The translations under genes and the position numbers were made by a program. From contig JABJCS010000158.1 of NCBI GenBank assembly GCA_018665505.1, forward strand, positions 1 through 6,311: 6,311 bases of DNA, given 5' to 3'. Source of the stretch: Alphaproteobacteria bacterium. Its GTDB lineage: Bacteria; Pseudomonadota; Alphaproteobacteria; UBA8366. The notes beneath the pieces were generated by a model that made no database searches, had not been told where the DNA came from, and saw only the letters and a program-made list of their open reading frames with translations. Below are positions 1 through 4,973 of the stretch, in pieces (within the stretch, counting starts at the first letter, position 1; each line of letters starts with the position of its first letter).

Positions 1-119
1 GTGTTCCAAAGGCCCATTTCGGCCTATTCTTAAAGGAGTGCGAGTGGCGTTTTAACAACAGTGACCCATCAGCCCAATTATCGCAGCTAAGGCAATGGGT
101 TAGAACAAATATGGGCTAG
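1..119 (+). CDS. IS1595-like (ISXO2-type) transposase, C-terminal fragment
   Basis: This is the last 38 codons of a transposase whose 5' part precedes the window; the frame begins at base 3. The translated end contains HFGLFLKECEWRFNNSDP (from about residue 5) and then QLRQWVRTNMG before the TAG. An FLKECEWRFN-like segment near the C-terminus is characteristic of transposases of the IS1595 family, which carry a DDE-type catalytic domain. The catalytic residues themselves lie upstream and cannot be seen. Only 17 bases separate the stop from the proposed IS end, the usual tight fit between transposase gene and terminal repeat. Whether the full gene is intact cannot be judged here. Confidence 0.75.
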   Translation, partial: VPKAHFGLFLKECEWRFNNSDPSAQLSQLRQWVRTNMG

Positions 120-136
120 TTATCTGGGACAGCCCC
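1..136 (+). mobile_element. right end of an IS1595-like insertion sequence (truncated by window start)
   Basis: This stretch combines the 3' end of a transposase gene (stop at 117-119) with a short non-coding tail ending in CTGGGACAGCCCC at 124-136. Read inward on the minus strand, the tail begins GGGGCTGTCCCAG, the style of terminal inverted repeat seen on IS1595-type and related elements. The G/C-containing sequence gives way abruptly at 137 to AT-rich DNA, which supports a boundary there. Elements of this family usually duplicate about 8 bp of target, so TTAATGAA at 137-144 would be one copy. The other end lies outside the window, so neither the repeat pair nor the duplication can be confirmed. 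The family is assigned from memory of the transposase C-terminus, not from a database search. Confidence 0.72.
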
Positions 137-348
137 TTAATGAATTAAAATCTGTTGAAAATATTATATTATTTTAATTAAATAAGATGTATTGGTATAA
201 TTTCTTGATTAAGTATCGTCAGTAATTAATATTGATTATATTTATGAAGTTATATTATAAATTATTTTAATTTTAATTAATACTGATGTTTATGTTTTTA
301 TTTATAGTTTGCGTGTTCTCGTTTTATTAGGCGATTAGTAAATTAGAG
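137..348. other. AT-rich gene-free region, probable IS target site
   Basis: No credible gene is present. Composition is extreme: 18 of 120 bases in 181-300 are G or C, against a clearly GC-rich window elsewhere. It contains runs of TTAATTAA-type sequence and a 12-base direct repeat, ATTATTTTAATT, at 168-179 and 261-272. In sequence this AT-rich a short repeat may be chance. I see no convincing factor-independent terminator for the dioxygenase gene that ends at 371. The simplest reading is an AT-rich intergenic island that attracted the neighbouring insertion sequence; a bound-protein site (for example for a nucleoid protein) is possible but unsupported. Confidence 0.6.
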
Positions 349-370
349 GGATAGCTTAACCTATCACCGA

Positions 371-1261
371 CTAAGACGTCGGCGTGCCTCGCAGGCAGGT
401 CCGGTGCAACACGCGGGGATATTTTGCGGCGTCGAAATTGGCCTCAGCCCGGTGTAGCAGGCACCGGTTGTCCCACATCAGCATGTCGCCCGGTCGCCAA
501 GTGTGGCGGTAGAGAAATTGGGGCTGCGTCGCATGGGCTTCCAGTTCCAGAATCAAGGCGCGGCCTTTCTCGAACGGCCAGCCTTCGATGTGGGAGGCGT
601 GCATGCCGGCGAAGATCGCGGTTCGGCCGGTCTCCGGGTGGATGCGGGCCAGGGGATGGGTGTTGTCGGGCGCATCGGCGAGTTCTTCGGCCGACATCTC
701 GCGGCCTTCGTTCTCGCGCGACAGCCGCCAGCTGTGGACGACCTTGAGATCGCGGATTTCCGCTTGGCGCTCAGTGCTCAATCCCTCGAACGCGGCGTAC
801 ATGTTGACGAACACCGTATCGCCGCCGTCGGGCGGCAAGGTGATGGCGTGCAGGATCGTTGCCATCGACGGCGCGGGCCGGAAGGATTTGTCGGTGTGCC
901 ACATATCTGAGCGGACCTTGCCCATCGGCTTTCCGTCTTCACCCAGATTGTTCACGATATGCACCAGGGGCAGATCATTCGTGCCCTTATTGCGCGCGGT
1001 GTGGCGCTCCAACGTGCCGAACTGTTCAGTGAAGGCGACCTGTTGCTCCTTCGTCAGGTCTTGATCGCGAAAGACGAGGAGCTGATGATCGAGGAACGCT
1101 TGGTGGAGTCGACCACGCGTGTCCGCGTCGAGCGGTTCCGTGAGATCGAGCCCAACGATTTCCGCCGCCATCAGCGCGGAGAGCGACCGGAGTTCCCAAG
1201 CCGATTGAGGCGGCGATGCGGAATGTACGCCATCAGCGGCGTTAGTGGCGATGCTTGCCAT
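371..1261 (-). CDS. TauD/TfdA-family Fe(II)/2-oxoglutarate-dependent dioxygenase
   Basis: This cytoplasmic enzyme of 296 residues is predicted to couple oxidative decarboxylation of 2-oxoglutarate to hydroxylation of an organic substrate; in TauD and TfdA this releases sulfite or cleaves an ether. Visible family features are the iron-binding HxD motif (His122, Asp124 in WHTDKSF), GGDTVF at about 147-152, the distal iron ligand His270 (LLHRA) and the 2-oxoglutarate-binding arginine, probably Arg283 in PRVLHR. Length matches the family. An ATG 30 bases further upstream (1291) would add ten residues, but the ATG at 1261 has an AAGGAA ribosome binding site nine bases before it, so I prefer it. 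The start overlaps the end of the LTxxQ gene by 20 bases, implying cotranscription and perhaps translational coupling. The substrate is not determinable: the family covers taurine, alkyl sulfates, phenoxyacetates and others. Confidence 0.93.
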   Translation of the reverse strand: MASIATNAADGVHSASPPQSAWELRSLSALMAAEIVGLDLTEPLDADTRGRLHQAFLDHQLLVFRDQDLTKEQQVAFTEQFGTLERHTARNKGTNDLPLVHIVNNLGEDGKPMGKVRSDMWHTDKSFRPAPSMATILHAITLPPDGGDTVFVNMYAAFEGLSTERQAEIRDLKVVHSWRLSRENEGREMSAEELADAPDNTHPLARIHPETGRTAIFAGMHASHIEGWPFEKGRALILELEAHATQPQFLYRHTWRPGDMLMWDNRCLLHRAEANFDAAKYPRVLHRTCLRGTPTS

Positions 1262-1802
1262 CGTGTTCGGTTCCTTGTCCGGTATCCTCATATCCGCGCA
1301 GCTGGTTATAGCGCTTCACTTGATGGTGGGTGAGCAAGGGCAGTGTGGCAAGATGCGTCTTCAAATGGACGAGGCGGAGCTGTCCCCGCAGCCGTGCCGA
1401 TTCGGCGATCAAACCTTCCAGCGTGGCCGGGGTGACCGTCCCCGCGGCGAAGGCAGCGTCGAGCGCCTTTTCCGCCGCGATGAATTGGCTGCCGACGGTG
1501 CGGGCTTCGGCGTTCATAACGGCAAACAGGGTTTGGATTCGGTCTGTTTGAGACGCGGTCAAGCCGATCTCCGCCTTCAATTCCAAGAGATGGGCGGGGC
1601 CGGGAAAACCGTTAAGCTCCGCCGGTTTGGCGAAGCCCCAACCGCGACCGGCCGCCAAGTCTCCGATGTCTTTTTGCGAGAGGGCCTTGATGGTGCGGCC
1701 TTGTTCGTCGCCATACGGTGTCGAGTTGCTTGCTGCCAGGGCCACACCCCCGGCGACGGCGACGAGTAGGAGTGTCGATATCAAACGCAAAGATCGTTGC
1801 AT
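1242..1802 (-). CDS. periplasmic LTxxQ-motif protein (Spy/CpxP-like)
   Basis: This is a predicted exported, mostly helical protein of 186 residues. The N-terminus (MQRSLRL, then a hydrophobic stretch to about residue 23, then ALA|AS) is a standard Sec signal peptide. The mature part carries two LTxxQ motifs, LTASQ at 81-85 and LTHHQ at 157-161, the signature of the Spy/CpxP/CnrX group of periplasmic chaperones and metal-stress sensors. The C-terminal tail is rich in histidine and acidic residues (EHDGKHRH), which could bind metal, though this is inference. The frame is open further upstream, but the ATG at 1802 is chosen because it gives the signal peptide and has GAGGA four bases before it. 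That sequence occurs a second time further upstream. It sits 32 bases after the HAD gene and overlaps the dioxygenase gene, so the three probably form one operon. A specific chaperone role is not shown. Confidence 0.85.
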   Translation of the reverse strand: MQRSLRLISTLLLVAVAGGVALAASNSTPYGDEQGRTIKALSQKDIGDLAAGRGWGFAKPAELNGFPGPAHLLELKAEIGLTASQTDRIQTLFAVMNAEARTVGSQFIAAEKALDAAFAAGTVTPATLEGLIAESARLRGQLRLVHLKTHLATLPLLTHHQVKRYNQLRGYEDTGQGTEHDGKHRH

Positions 1803-1834
1803 GTTGTCCTCGTCCTCTATGGGGAGGGGCGAAA

Positions 1835-2503
1835 TCAATCGAGGTATTTCGTCAATTCGCTCATTCGATTGATGACTATATGGGCCCCGGCATTGCTCAG
1901 CGCAACGTCGCCGGGCGGCGCCAAACCGACGACCCGCATTCCGGCGGCGCACGCGGCGCGAATGCCTGTGGCGCTGTCTTCGACGACAACGCAATACGCG
2001 GGCTCGAATCCTTCCGAGCGGGCCGCGTGGAGGAATAGGTCTGGCGCGGGCTTAGGTCGTTCCACCATATCCGCCGAATAGATGTGACCTTCGACCCGTG
2101 GCCAAATACCCGTTGCGCCGAGTGTGATTTTCATTTTGCGGACAGGTCCTTGGCTCGCCACGCAAAATGGAATGTTTTTCGCTTTCAAAGTGTCGAGTAC
2201 GTCGAGCACGCCGGGAATCGCGGTGATTTCTTCACGGAAAGCATCGAACATGCGCTCATAGTGCTCCGCCAGCCAAGTCTCACCGAGGTCGACCTCAAGA
2301 TGCTCTTCGACCTCGCGTTGGACCTCGATTAAGCGACCGCCCTTGAACCGTGCGATGGACTCCGCCGTCGTCATCGGCCAACCGGCGGCGGTAATATCAT
2401 TGGCCAAAACGCGATTCGAAATCGGTTCGCTATCAACGAGCACGCCATCGCAATCAAAAATAACCAATGTAGGGGCACTCTTGATGGTTGTTCGCTGATT
2501 CAT
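1835..2503 (-). CDS. HAD-superfamily hydrolase (phosphoglycolate phosphatase / beta-phosphoglucomutase-like)
   Basis: This cytoplasmic phosphatase-like enzyme has 222 residues. All HAD motifs are visible: motif I DCDGVLVDSE with nucleophile Asp17 and acid/base Asp19, motif II at Ser117 (VASQGP), motif III Lys151 (ERPKPAPDLF), and motif IV VVEDSATGIRAA with Glu175 and Asp176. The helical insert between motifs I and II (about 25-95) is the C1 cap of subfamily I enzymes. Substrates in this group are small phosphorylated metabolites and cannot be read from sequence. A TTG three codons upstream (2512) is possible, but ATG at 2503 is preferred; neither has a clear ribosome binding site. Only 41 bases separate it from the divergently transcribed PAS gene, so promoters for the two must overlap. 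It is probably the first gene of the minus-strand operon. Confidence 0.92.
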   Translation of the reverse strand: MNQRTTIKSAPTLVIFDCDGVLVDSEPISNRVLANDITAAGWPMTTAESIARFKGGRLIEVQREVEEHLEVDLGETWLAEHYERMFDAFREEITAIPGVLDVLDTLKAKNIPFCVASQGPVRKMKITLGATGIWPRVEGHIYSADMVERPKPAPDLFLHAARSEGFEPAYCVVVEDSATGIRAACAAGMRVVGLAPPGDVALSNAGAHIVINRMSELTKYLD

Positions 2504-2544
2504 GCTTTTCAATTACAAAATAAGACGGATAGAATCCACGGTAT

Positions 2545-3117
2545 ATGTATAAATCCGACGCCTTCCCAGAGATATGTTTCGAGAATGAGAACGCGAAATT
2601 ATTTGCGGATTATTGGTCGTCTCTGCCGAAGGTCGGGTTGGTGCCGATGCGTTCGTCCTTCGATCCGTGCGACGTTCCGACCATTCTGTCGACTTTCGAG
2701 ATACATGAGTTCCGCGATCCCGATAATATAATCGTTCGCTTGTCGGGTGCGGAACTTGCCGACCGTTATGGTTTCGATATTACGGGCAAGAACTATCTCG
2801 ATGTCGTCCAGTCCGATCGCAGGGATAAGGTTCGGCGGGCGCTGTCCCATATCGTCGACCATCCGTGCGGCATGCTGGTCTATATCGAGGGTGCGCGGGA
2901 ATCCGGCTTGGTCCAGGTAAGCGAATCCGTCGGGTTTCCATTTCGTGATAATGACGGCGATATCACCCAAGTGATCTATCAAGATAATTTATGTGACCCG
3001 GTGAGCTATTGGGATTACCGCAGCGATCAGCGAAAGGATTCGCGGGCTCTTCGCCGTCTCTATATCGATATCGGGAAGGGCATTCCGGATTGGTGTCACG
3101 GCGAAGATAGCGCGTGA
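2545..3117 (+). CDS. PAS_5-like PAS domain protein
   Basis: The 190-residue protein resembles the alphaproteobacterial PAS_5 group of stand-alone PAS proteins of roughly this size. Supporting features are YWSSLPKVGLVPMRSSFDP near residues 23-41 (the W-LP-R-DP pattern that opens these proteins), then IIVRLSGAELADRYGFDITGKNYLDVV at about 62-88 with the LxGxxLxxRxGxDxTG pattern, and a beta-rich C-terminal half. No kinase, DNA-binding or cyclase domain is attached, so a signalling output is not evident. No transmembrane segment or signal peptide is seen. The ATG at 2545 lacks a strong ribosome binding site. It probably forms a two-gene operon with the EthD gene, starting 10 bases after its stop. 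The ligand and function are unknown. Confidence 0.78.
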   Translation: MYKSDAFPEICFENENAKLFADYWSSLPKVGLVPMRSSFDPCDVPTILSTFEIHEFRDPDNIIVRLSGAELADRYGFDITGKNYLDVVQSDRRDKVRRALSHIVDHPCGMLVYIEGARESGLVQVSESVGFPFRDNDGDITQVIYQDNLCDPVSYWDYRSDQRKDSRALRRLYIDIGKGIPDWCHGEDSA

Positions 3118-3127
3118 GGAGTTCGTC

Positions 3128-3499
3128 ATGATCAAGCTTACATTCTGTTTGCGCCGTTTGCCGCATCTCTCACGCGAGGAATTTCAAGCGCATTGGATCG
3201 GTCCTCACCGGGAAATCATGATCCGCCACAAGGCGGCACTGGGTTATCGGCGTTATGTGCAGGCCCACACGATCAGCGGGGAGACGGCGGCTCGGATTGA
3301 GGGAAGTCGTGGCGGGCCCGAGCCTTATGACGGGACGGCGGAGGTCTGGTACGACGATATGGAGAGTTTCGAGCGATCGATATCGTCGGACGCGGGGAAG
3401 ATCGCCGGGCGTGAACTCATTGAGGACGAAAAGCGCTTCATCGACATGGCGAACTCGCCCGTCTGGCTATCGGAAGAGAAAGTAATCGAGGAAGCTTGA
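3128..3499 (+). CDS. EthD-domain protein (dimeric alpha/beta barrel)
   Basis: This is a small cytoplasmic protein of 123 residues with an EthD domain across nearly its whole length. The diagnostic segment is LSREEFQAHWIGPHREI at about 15-31, followed by YRRYVQAH near 40-47 and a second half (YDGTAEVWYDDMESFERSI) that supplies the other strands of a ferredoxin-like fold. EthD was first described in an ethyl tert-butyl ether degradation cluster, and relatives dimerise; some are small-molecule-modifying enzymes, many have no known role. Its ribosome binding site GAGGAG overlaps the TGA of the PAS gene at 3115-3117, a layout that favours translational coupling. It ends six bases before the convergent small secreted gene, leaving no room for a terminator between them. 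Confidence 0.88.
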   Translation: MIKLTFCLRRLPHLSREEFQAHWIGPHREIMIRHKAALGYRRYVQAHTISGETAARIEGSRGGPEPYDGTAEVWYDDMESFERSISSDAGKIAGRELIEDEKRFIDMANSPVWLSEEKVIEEA

Positions 3500-3505
3500 A
3501 CTGCC

Positions 3506-3805
3506 TTAGGAGCCCGAGGTGGCTTGAGCAACCACACCATATCCCGGCAGCAATCCGGAAAGTCGGTCCTTGGCCTGCAATAGATAGCGCCCATTCGGGA
3601 ACATCGTGACATAGGCTTCCAGATCGGTGTCATCGGGACTGTTGCGCACGAGATCCCACATTACGGTCTCGAATAAACATTCCTTTACCGTTGCGTGATA
3701 GCCCTCGGCACATGTGTCCGGTTGCCGCGTGTCTTGCACGGACGCGACCGTCAGCGCGACCGCACCCAATACTGCAAAACCGATGCTGCGAATTCTTGTG
3801 TTCAT
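3506..3805 (-). CDS. small exported protein with a tetratricopeptide-like 'YxxxFPNGxY' segment
   Basis: I do not recognise a named family for this 99-residue predicted periplasmic or secreted protein. The N-terminus MNTRIRS followed by a hydrophobic run to about residue 22 is a Sec signal peptide. The mature part has two cysteines, Cys32 and Cys43, close enough to form a disulfide outside the cytoplasm. Residues about 52-83 (RNSPDDTDLEAYVTMFPNGR..A.DRL) match a short helical motif common in alphaproteobacterial caspase-like, TPR-associated and other repeat proteins, where it follows the pattern AYLxxFPxGxFxxxAxxRL. The ATG at 3805 is chosen over one ten codons upstream because GGAGGA lies seven bases before it and it begins the signal peptide cleanly. 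It is divergent from the selenoprotein gene and convergent with the EthD gene. Confidence 0.75.
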   Translation of the reverse strand: MNTRIRSIGFAVLGAVALTVASVQDTRQPDTCAEGYHATVKECLFETVMWDLVRNSPDDTDLEAYVTMFPNGRYLLQAKDRLSGLLPGYGVVAQATSGS

Positions 3806-3877
3806 CCTGCCATCCTCCCAGATGCGAACCACCAACCTCTGCGTCTAAGTATCGACGGATCGTGGGGCGAGTCTGTG

Positions 3878-3896
3878 ATGGTGGTCACACCACCAT
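3878..3896. promoter_or_regulatory. perfect inverted repeat, candidate operator
   Basis: ATGGTGGT and ACCACCAT flank a three-base CAC spacer, giving two perfect 8-base arms. It lies between the divergent secreted-protein gene (start 3805) and the selenoprotein gene (start 4014), where a shared regulator site would be expected. The very short spacer fits a protein-binding palindrome better than a terminator, and no T-run follows on either strand. The regulator is unknown. Confidence 0.45.
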
Positions 3897-3921
3897 TGAT
3901 TCACTCTCATTTGACGGCAGA

Positions 3922-3933
3922 TTTGTTAACAAA
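3922..3933. promoter_or_regulatory. 12-base palindrome upstream of the selenoprotein promoter
   Basis: TTTGTTAACAAA is perfectly self-complementary and lies 11 bases upstream of the proposed -35 element. This is a suitable place for a regulator to act on the 4014-6167 transcription unit. It could also arise by chance in a relatively AT-rich intergenic stretch. Confidence 0.3.
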
Positions 3934-3944
3934 GTGTTGATGGT

Positions 3945-3974
3945 TTGGACGATGACGGTCGGAAGGCTTATATT
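3945..3974 (+). promoter_or_regulatory. candidate sigma70-type promoter for the selenoprotein/CoA-transferase operon
   Basis: TTGGAC at 3945-3950 resembles a -35 element, and TATATT at 3969-3974 resembles a -10 element, with an 18-base spacer. Using TTATAT one base earlier gives 17. A start near 3981 would leave a leader of about 33 bases before the ATG at 4014. This is a visual match only. Confidence 0.4.
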
Positions 3975-4013
3975 CGTCTCAGGAATTCTCTTCGACCTTC
4001 ATGGGAGACAAAC

Positions 4014-4967
4014 ATGTCAGAGGCCGACCAGGAATTCGGGTTTGCGGAACCACATGATAAACCGATTCCGTACATTCACCGAATTTCAACGTATTATCAG
4101 ACTCTTGGGTATGAGAAGCCGTATCGCTGGGCGCAGTATAACGACGTACCGTTTACGCCACTGAAGAAACCGCTGTCGGAAAGCCGGGTCGCGTTGGTGA
4201 CCACGGCCGCACCCTATCAGCCGGATAAAGGCGATCAGGGACCGGGCGCGCCGTATAATTCAGCGGCGAAATTCTATACGGTTTATACAGATTCGACCGA
4301 ATCGGATCCGGACCTCCGCGTCTCCCATATCGGTATCGACCGCAATCATACGACGGCCGAGGATATGAAGACTTGGTTTCCGCTGCAGCAATTAAAGCGC
4401 TTGGCGGGTGAAGGCGTGATCGGCGGCATTACCGAGCGTTTCTATGGTGCGCCGACCAATCGCAGCCAGCAGCGCACGATGGAAGTCGATTGTCCCGAGA
4501 TATACGAACGAATACGTGAAGATGGCGGCGACGTCGCCGTCATCGTCGCCAATTGACCAGTGTGTCATCAGACCGTGAGTCTGATTGCACGGCACCTCGA
4601 AGAAAACGGCATTCCCACCGTCATCATGGGTTGCGGCAAGGATATCGTCGAACAAGTGGGCGCACCGCGCTTTCTGTTCAGCGACTTCCCGCTCGGCAAT
4701 GCGGCAGGCAAGCCGAACGATGTCGATTCGCAATCGTTCACCATGGAACTGGCGCTCAAGGTTCTGGAATCGGCCGTCGGTCCCCGGACAACGGTGCAGT
4801 CGCCGTTGCGTTGGAATGAGGACGGTAAATGGAAACTCGATTTCAGTAATATCGATCAAATGTCGGACGAGGAGATCGCCCGGCGCAAAGCGGAGTTCGA
4901 TCGCAACAAGCAGATCGCCAAGGAGCGTCGCGAGAAAGATATCAAGTCCGCCGCCGCCGCGGAATAG
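4014..4967 (+). CDS. GrdB-like selenoprotein (glycine/sarcosine/betaine reductase selenoprotein B family), UGA read as selenocysteine
   Basis: I read this as one 317-residue protein with selenocysteine at residue 181, encoded by the in-frame TGA at 4554-4556. Upstream the frame gives a GrdB-type N-terminal half: ALVTTAAPY near 60-68, then LRVSHIGIDRNHTTAED and WFPLQQLKRLAGEGVIGG to about 138. Downstream, in the same frame, it runs P-V-C-H-Q-T, LIARHLEENGIPTVIMG, and PRFLFSDFPLGNAAGKP, ending in a charged helical tail (about 280-317). U181, C184 and T187 form the UxxCxxT redox motif described for GrdB, whose selenol is proposed to attack the substrate of a reductive C-N cleavage. At 317 residues it is shorter than clostridial GrdB (about 435) and longer than PrdB (about 240). 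The ATG at 4014 has GGGAGA just upstream; a longer frame from 3945 lacks support. The CoA-transferase gene starts six bases after the TAG. No GrdA, GrdC/D/E or PrdA gene is nearby, so the true reaction is unknown. The alternative is a nonsense mutation, which the hairpin and preserved downstream family motifs argue against. Confidence 0.88.
4554..4556 (+). other. in-frame TGA recoded as selenocysteine (Sec181)
   Basis: The TGA is followed in the same frame by 136 sense codons that continue the same protein family, and it occupies the redox position of UxxCxxT. Members of this family with ordinary cysteine at this position (CPxCHQ-type) are known to me from proteobacterial proteins, the usual Sec/Cys exchange pattern. 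A GTG at 4560 could otherwise be mistaken for the start of a separate downstream gene. Confidence 0.87.
4560..4590 (+). promoter_or_regulatory. bacterial SECIS-like hairpin
   Basis: ATCAGAC (4567-4573) pairs perfectly with GTCTGAT (4579-4585), closing a five-base loop CGTGA with G as the second loop base. Below it, GTGTG (4560-4564) can pair with TGCAC (4586-4590) through three Watson-Crick and two G-U pairs, leaving a bulged TC at 4565-4566. The loop begins 17 bases after the TGA. A stem directly downstream of the UGA with a short apical loop carrying an early G is what bacterial SELB recognises, as in fdhF. The element lies within the coding sequence and codes for V-C-H-Q-T-V-S-L-I-A, as bacterial SECIS elements do. 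Confidence 0.82.
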
Positions 4968-4973
4968 CGGGTC

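Noticed and set aside
10..25. AGGCC-CATTTC-GGCCT hairpin as a terminator
   Set aside because: It lies inside the transposase coding sequence and has no following T-run.
137..345. AT-rich region as a replication origin
   Set aside because: No DnaA-box-like TTATCCACA sites, iterons or replication genes are visible; high AT content alone is not enough.
350..365. GATAG-CTTAAC-CTATC hairpin as a terminator for the dioxygenase operon
   Set aside because: Only five weak pairs and no U-tract on the minus-strand transcript, so it is not convincing.
503..1333. Several plus-strand open frames opposite the dioxygenase gene
   Set aside because: They are antisense shadows of a gene with intact iron- and 2-oxoglutarate-binding motifs.
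4560..4967. A separate gene starting at GTG 4560, downstream of the TGA
   Set aside because: Its first residues are the second half of the UxxCxxT motif, it lacks a ribosome binding site, and it is in the same frame as the upstream half of the same protein family. Readthrough as selenocysteine explains both halves.
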